A stretch of DNA of 58,301 nucleotides from JABWBR01 sp036741235 (GTDB taxonomy: Bacteria; Bacteroidota; Bacteroidia; Chitinophagales; Saprospiraceae): the NCBI GenBank assembly GCA_036741235.1, contig DAINSQ010000009.1:1-58301 (forward strand). Reading direction: 5' to 3'. Under the pieces are notes generated by a model, which worked only from the letters and a program-made list of their open reading frames with translations, was not told the DNA's origin and searched no databases. This document shows positions 55,201 through 58,301 of this stretch, piece after piece. The translations under genes and the position numbers were made by a program. Within the stretch, counting starts at the first letter, position 1. Each line of letters starts with the position of its first letter.

Positions 55201-56279
55201 CAGGTCACTTGATCGGCGCAGGTCGTTTTTCCCAGCAATTGGAAGGAATAATTGTAATTGTGCGTCGTATTGCCTTCATCGCCGCCTTCGTCGTACACAT
55301 AGATGAACCAGTTGCCCTGCGATAGCGGTATAATCTCGTTCAAAAATCCGCTGCCGTTAACGGCATAAGTCGTGTCGATGGTATTGTCGGGACGGCGCAC
55401 TTCTACGCGCCAGTTGGCAGGCGTAGTGAAAAACATGCGCAGGCGAAGCAGATCGTTGTTTGAGGCCGCCAGGTAATATGCTTTAATGGCTGCGCTGTAG
55501 TAATAACTGTCGGAGGAGTTCTCCGAACAGGCCACCTGGTCGGCGCAGGTCGTTTTTACCAGCAAATGGAAGGAATAATTGTAATTGTGATTCGTATTGC
55601 CTTCATCGCCGCCTTCGTCATACACATAGAAAAACCAGTTGCCCTGCGACAGCGGTATCACCTCGTCGATCAGTCCGGTGCCGTTCATTTGAAAAGTGTT
55701 GTAAACCGTACCGTCGGGACGGCGCACCTCCACACGCCAGTCGGCAGGCGAGCTGAAATACATGCGCAGCCGAAGCCGGTCGTTGGCCGATGCCGGCAGG
55801 TAAAAGGCGTCAATTTCTGCGCTGTAGTAATAGCTATCGGACGATTCCTCCGTGCAGGTTACTTGTTCGGCGCAGCTCGTTTTATTATAAATTTGCACCG
55901 AAATACTGTAGCTGCCCGCCTGGTTGCCGATGCCGTCTGACACAGTAATCCGGTATTGGCCGCTGCCCTGGTTCAAGGCAAAATTGGGGATTTCCACAAA
56001 CCCGGCAGGGTTGGCCTGCCACGTGCCCATTAGTACATTGCCGGGGCTGAATACCTGCACGCGGGGGTTCAAAGCAATATCGGTAGAAAACACCCGAATC
56101 CAGACGAGGTCGCCATTGGTAGCCGATAACATGTACTCATCCGTTTCTCCCGATGATATATACCCCGTTTCATCGTCGTCGCAATCGATGACTACCTGGG
56201 GTTCTACGAGGGGCAACCAACTGTTGGTATTTCCCAATGCCAATGCGAGGATCAGCAATAGTTTATTGAGCATTGCCAT
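52254..56279 (-). CDS. Giant T9SS protein with PPC-like and BACON repeats
   Basis: A 1341-residue secreted protein (signal peptide about 1-21). The first 670 residues hold six PPC-like (pre-peptidase C-terminal) beta domains; four of these, about 140-570, are near-identical 109-residue copies with DSYYYSA, NWRVEVRRPD and GDEGNTxHNYNYSF. Five BACON domains (about 680-1120) follow, each with a cysteine in NCxxW and one in LSGC that probably pair. A further Ig-like domain and a type A T9SS sorting domain (IAPNPAAENFEV to LSGGLYHLQWVA) end the chain. BACON domains usually bind carbohydrate or mucin. It is 33 bases from the barrel gene and 120 from the sigma gene. Confidence 0.86.
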   Translation of the reverse strand: MAMLNKLLLILALALGNTNSWLPLVEPQVVIDCDDDETGYISSGETDEYMLSATNGDLVWIRVFSTDIALNPRVQVFSPGNVLMGTWQANPAGFVEIPNFALNQGSGQYRITVSDGIGNQAGSYSISVQIYNKTSCAEQVTCTEESSDSYYYSAEIDAFYLPASANDRLRLRMYFSSPADWRVEVRRPDGTVYNTFQMNGTGLIDEVIPLSQGNWFFYVYDEGGDEGNTNHNYNYSFHLLVKTTCADQVACSENSSDSYYYSAAIKAYYLAASNNDLLRLRMFFTTPANWRVEVRRPDNTIDTTYAVNGSGFLNEIIPLSQGNWFIYVYDEGGDEGNTTHNYNYSFQLLGKTTCADQVTCTEESSDSYYYSAAENAYYLAAGANDQLRLRVCFISSANWRIEVRRPDGTVFHTYALDGSGSIDEIIALSQGNWFFYIYDEGGDEGNTSHNYNYSFQLMGKTSCADQVTCTEEGFDSYYYSSAVNGYYIAAANGDRMLAQWYFNTSNNWRVEIRRPDGSLDTLFTHDGVGLLSAERLLSSAGNWFVYVYGANSDCASTSHNYNYAFQLIKPTCSTSLNCGGSTNGSLNSKAEMDMYSFYGEECDTAHIQVTLNDPSLHISARLYDPSGNLLASYIGTADVASLVFSAPLQQYGRHCIIINETEGDNTGNYSLSLNCTSPTLGVTPANLNANALSSTASFAVVSNCPDWLVTEQAPWITLNTTSGANNGTVSLQFAANPNSTPRSTQVMVAGCCDSIFVNVTQFGATLTPNPMSVSENYEAGTTTFDITSTCIDWTITSSAPWINSITPAGGGSGSYLVTVDYQANTSASPRTAILTLSGCGITKTITLNQEGVFLNASPMSMNIPAGGNTQSVVVSSNCTSWTITASEGWISPQIANGSGSQSVMFSFSPNLTGSIRTATLTLSGCGITKTISISQAAYSVIVQPTVINVPAGGGSQAVSVTGNCQSWTITASESWVTPAIVNGSGNESLVYTFSANNSTSSRSATLTLSGCGAPVTVQINQAGQNQNPTLSVTPTQIGVGHQSGTAIIQVSGTCDDWELDTSEDWITAISPDNGNSPQAVTIFYAANTSSTAREAIITLSGCDFTIEIVIEQAGAQGTIIITGDPVICPGETTTLCAQSSDDYLWSTGQTERCIVVGTPNTYAVTVINANGSQTGSIDVVLEQAPGQPVIVQQQDFLWAQGAAASWQWYINGQVIAGATGQSYYPTQPGLITVVAFSLHNCQSQPSAPFVVVSTADLSGKRPIMIAPNPAAENFEVVLPELIQGSRLVLVNSAGMVCRQLAPGNEQRITIERGDLSGGLYHLQWVAPDGQLLAVTRVVLVR
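54560..55890 (-). repeat. Tandem 327-bp coding repeats, about four copies
   Basis: Recognisable landmarks (TATTGCCTTCATCGCC) recur at 54941, 55268 and 55595, exactly 327 bases (109 codons) apart; a fourth, more diverged unit continues down to about 54560. The sharp in-frame period shows recent duplication of one PPC-like unit within the gene. Confidence 0.85.
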
Positions 56280-56312
56280 AGGTTTTAGATTTATATTATG
56301 ATAAAATTTAAT

Positions 56313-57662
56313 TTAAAATTGATAAGCATACCCCAGCGCACAGCTCCACTGGCGGTTGAGTTGATTTGGAATGTCAATGCCTGGCTGGCCGGGGATATAC
56401 CTGTTGAGATCTAGCAACCCCAGGTAATAGCGGGTTTCCAGGCTTATGATGCCCCTCCAGAGCGGGCGGGTTACCCCTGCCGACAGGTGTAATCCGGCGT
56501 CGAGGCGGTCGTCGAATTTGAGGTCGTCGCTGAGTTTGGGCCGGCTTACTTTGTGCGTGCGGGTATCGAGCAATTCGGTTTTGCTAAAAGAATTGGTAAC
56601 CGTTCTTTTCGACAATAAATAACCCAGTGTCAAACCCGGCGACAGGTAGAAGTCGATGGGCGCCTCCTGGCCCGTCAAATTGAATTTCACGGCAAGCGGT
56701 ACGGCCAGGTATTGCCATTTGGTAGTAGCGTTGTTTTTGCTGTGGTTGCTGTTGTTTTTGGTTTCCGTCACCAGCGCGTAGCCCATATCCGACAACCCCA
56801 ACTCTGCTACAAAAGCGGCTTTGGGCGAGAAAAACTGCTCATATCGCAACCCAAACCGGGAAACAAAGCCGGCTTTGTATTCCTCCACAAAGTTTTCGCT
56901 GAAATCGCCCCCGGCTTTCGACAGGCCGATGCCGTATACGAAGCCCAGACTGCGGCTGTTGGATGGACTTGCTGCCGGGCGCTTACCGCTATCGACCGCC
57001 GGATCGGACAAGTGGGCAGGTTGCTGCATTTTTTTGAGAAACCAATTCCAATGCAGCCGGAAGTAAGGAATTACCGGCAGCGGATCGCTGTACCCCGTTT
57101 CGTAGCCGGTCCAGGGATTGTAGTCAGTCGTCGTCGACCAATGCGGGAAATTGAACTTCAAGCCCAACTCCAGGTTAAAGGAGCGCATCGGTTTGTCTTT
57201 GCGGAAGGTTTCCTGGGTCCATCCCGCTGATAAAAAGGAGGTGGAGAAGTCGCCAAACAAGTGGCCGGCGTGCAATGCCAGGCCGTTCGACTTGATTTTG
57301 TTTTTACTCGTTTTTTCATAGCGTTTGCCCATCAAGTGATAGGCCAGGTCGAGTTCGAGGCCGATTTCCGTATTGGCGGGGTTATCGCCCGAAAACTCGT
57401 CACTGATAGGCGCTGAGGTAGCGCCCGCCCCAAGGCTCATTTCGAATGCGTTTTTTGTATCGAGCTGATACCGCAATACGGGCCCCAAACCGTCAAATAT
57501 CCTGAATCCCAGGCCTATCTGGCCGCCGTACTCATTCAATTTGATCTTTGCAGCCGGTAGCGTATCCCTTTGCTGGGCTTGAACAACAACCAGGAATATC
57601 AGGCTAAGAATAAGCGTACTTAGCAAACGGCTGTAGTGCTTTTCGTGAATTGTTTTTTGCAT
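56313..57662 (-). CDS. Outer-membrane beta-barrel protein
   Basis: A 449-residue exported protein (signal peptide about 1-30, VVVQAQ). The mature chain alternates hydrophobic and polar residues with many aromatic girdle residues (GGQIGLGFRIFDGLGPVLRYQL, GIISLETRYYLGLL) and ends in aromatic residues (CALGYAYQF), the pattern of an outer-membrane barrel. It heads the minus-strand run that continues with the giant PPC/BACON protein, sigma factor and proteases. I do not recognise a named transporter family. Confidence 0.78.
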   Translation of the reverse strand: MQKTIHEKHYSRLLSTLILSLIFLVVVQAQQRDTLPAAKIKLNEYGGQIGLGFRIFDGLGPVLRYQLDTKNAFEMSLGAGATSAPISDEFSGDNPANTEIGLELDLAYHLMGKRYEKTSKNKIKSNGLALHAGHLFGDFSTSFLSAGWTQETFRKDKPMRSFNLELGLKFNFPHWSTTTDYNPWTGYETGYSDPLPVIPYFRLHWNWFLKKMQQPAHLSDPAVDSGKRPAASPSNSRSLGFVYGIGLSKAGGDFSENFVEEYKAGFVSRFGLRYEQFFSPKAAFVAELGLSDMGYALVTETKNNSNHSKNNATTKWQYLAVPLAVKFNLTGQEAPIDFYLSPGLTLGYLLSKRTVTNSFSKTELLDTRTHKVSRPKLSDDLKFDDRLDAGLHLSAGVTRPLWRGIISLETRYYLGLLDLNRYIPGQPGIDIPNQLNRQWSCALGYAYQF

Positions 57663-57807
57663 GGCTATGGTTTTAGTGCGTGATACATTGTTTTTTTTGT
57701 CTACTTACCGCAGCAATTAGTCGTCAGCAGTAAATCACACTTCTAAAACTCATTACCGGCAAGGGGGCCGGCGTCAACGGAAAAGCGCAACTTTTTTTTA
57801 TTTTTTT

Positions 57808-57815
57808 TAAATTTG
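57808..57815 (+). promoter_or_regulatory. Candidate -7 box (TAAATTTG) in the divergent spacer
   Basis: TAAATTTG matches TAnnTTTG in the AT-rich 225-base spacer between the barrel gene and the plus-strand gene at 57888, about 73 bases before the ATG. No clear -33 element. Confidence 0.35.
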
Positions 57816-57887
57816 TTTGACGCTACTATTCTATTTTATTAAAAATGAATCAATTGCGATTTATTCGCTAATCAATTTCCTAATACC

Positions 57888-58253
57888 ATGAGCCGTCTCG
57901 CCTCACATTTTCAAACCCTGAATTATATAGCCGGCCAGCTAGCCGATAGCAATAGCTTTGACACAGATGTACAAGCCTTCGCCCGCGTAACACATCAACT
58001 TCGCGATGAGATATACAGCTATACTACCTCGGCAGCCATCCTCGACCGACTGGATGAAATCCCCAATCTCGATTTTACCCCCCACGAACGCTCGCTGTTG
58101 GAATCACTGCTGCCTGGTTCTGCCCGCAGTATGGTAGGTAATTATCAAAACAAACAGAAAGTCCTGGCGCAGGTACAGGAGATTACCCGCGCCTTTAACC
58201 GCCTGCGCGATTTACTACCTATTTCCCCTGCTGATGAGGAATATGTGTTGTAG
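57888..58253 (+). CDS. Small alpha-helical protein of unknown function
   Basis: A 121-residue acidic, helical protein without signal peptide (SHFQTLNYIAGQLADSNSF; NKQKVLAQVQEITRAFNRL). Its stop codon lies inside the GTTGTAG tandem repeat, so the C-terminus may vary with repeat length or have been truncated by it. I do not recognise the family. It faces away from the protease operon. Confidence 0.55.
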   Translation: MSRLASHFQTLNYIAGQLADSNSFDTDVQAFARVTHQLRDEIYSYTTSAAILDRLDEIPNLDFTPHERSLLESLLPGSARSMVGNYQNKQKVLAQVQEITRAFNRLRDLLPISPADEEYVL

Positions 58254-58301
58254 GTTGTAGGTTGTAGGTTGTAGGTAGGTTGTAGGTTGTAGGTTGTAGG
58301 T
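58247..58301. repeat. GTTGTAG tandem repeat at the right end
   Basis: Seven-base GTTGTAG units (four perfect, then a GTAG slip and more) run to the window edge. The first unit supplies the stop codon of the preceding gene. The same unit recurs at 28581-28592 and, inverted, at 29259-29284. Confidence 0.95.

Noticed and set aside
54560..55890. Regular spaced repeats that could suggest a CRISPR array
   Set aside because: The period is 327 bases, in frame, and the repeats encode PPC-like protein domains. No cas genes are present.
1..58301. tRNA, rRNA or riboswitch genes
   Set aside because: I saw no cloverleaf, rRNA-like sequence or known riboswitch consensus by eye. Covariance-model searches would be decisive.

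Overview
The window looks like a contig from a Bacteroidota bacterium, most probably of the Saprospiraceae/Lewinella type; this is an inference from gene content. The evidence is six secreted proteins that end in a type A T9SS sorting domain, a GldN homologue, DUF4296, DUF5683 and DUF5777 proteins, SprB, PKD and BACON repeats, and several TAnnTTTG (-7) promoter boxes typical of the phylum. There are no rRNA or tRNA genes, insertion sequences, phage genes or CRISPR arrays that I can see. Both ends of the window are short tandem repeats, so the contig was probably broken there by repeats. One 10-N gap lies inside a gene at 8306-8315.

Layout. 1-9783: transaldolase-like enzyme, ABC-F ATPase, a two-component system, a T9SS surface protein, a probable outer-membrane protein and an SDR oxidoreductase on the minus strand, then a SixA-like phosphatase and a DUF4296 lipoprotein on plus. 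9879-17885: FMN reductase, UPF0173 hydrolase, the parA-parB-DUF5683 block, a patatin-like phospholipase with a GT4 glycosyltransferase, and an isolated gldN. 18009-22741: upp, a polysaccharide-deacetylase-like protein, an outer-membrane protein, lipA and a small exported protein with a cysteine-rich tail. 23178-28584: a PKD/Kazal-like surface protein, a dockerin-like/cohesin-like surface protein and an alpha-helical protein of unknown function. 28675-33255: msrB, a membrane protein, and an envelope operon with two haem-motif proteins, an OB-fold protein, YceI and a DUF5777 barrel. 33313-44306: a 1587-residue thioredoxin-SprB surface protein, an ABC exporter pair, an exported M24 peptidase and a propeller-type T9SS protein. 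44320-46802: a small membrane methyltransferase divergent from a btaA-btaB pair for betaine lipid synthesis.

46807-57662 is the most striking region. Six minus-strand genes run in this order of transcription: outer-membrane barrel, giant PPC/BACON T9SS protein, ECF-like sigma factor, single-pass anti-sigma factor, exported papain-like (C1) peptidase, and exported TPR-CHAT caspase-like protease. Gaps within the last four genes are 6-14 bases. Both proteases keep their catalytic residues. My inference is that this is an envelope-located protease module under its own sigma/anti-sigma control, and it is the best candidate here for an undescribed system. The predicted DGTS-type betaine lipid pathway beside it is the second most interesting item.
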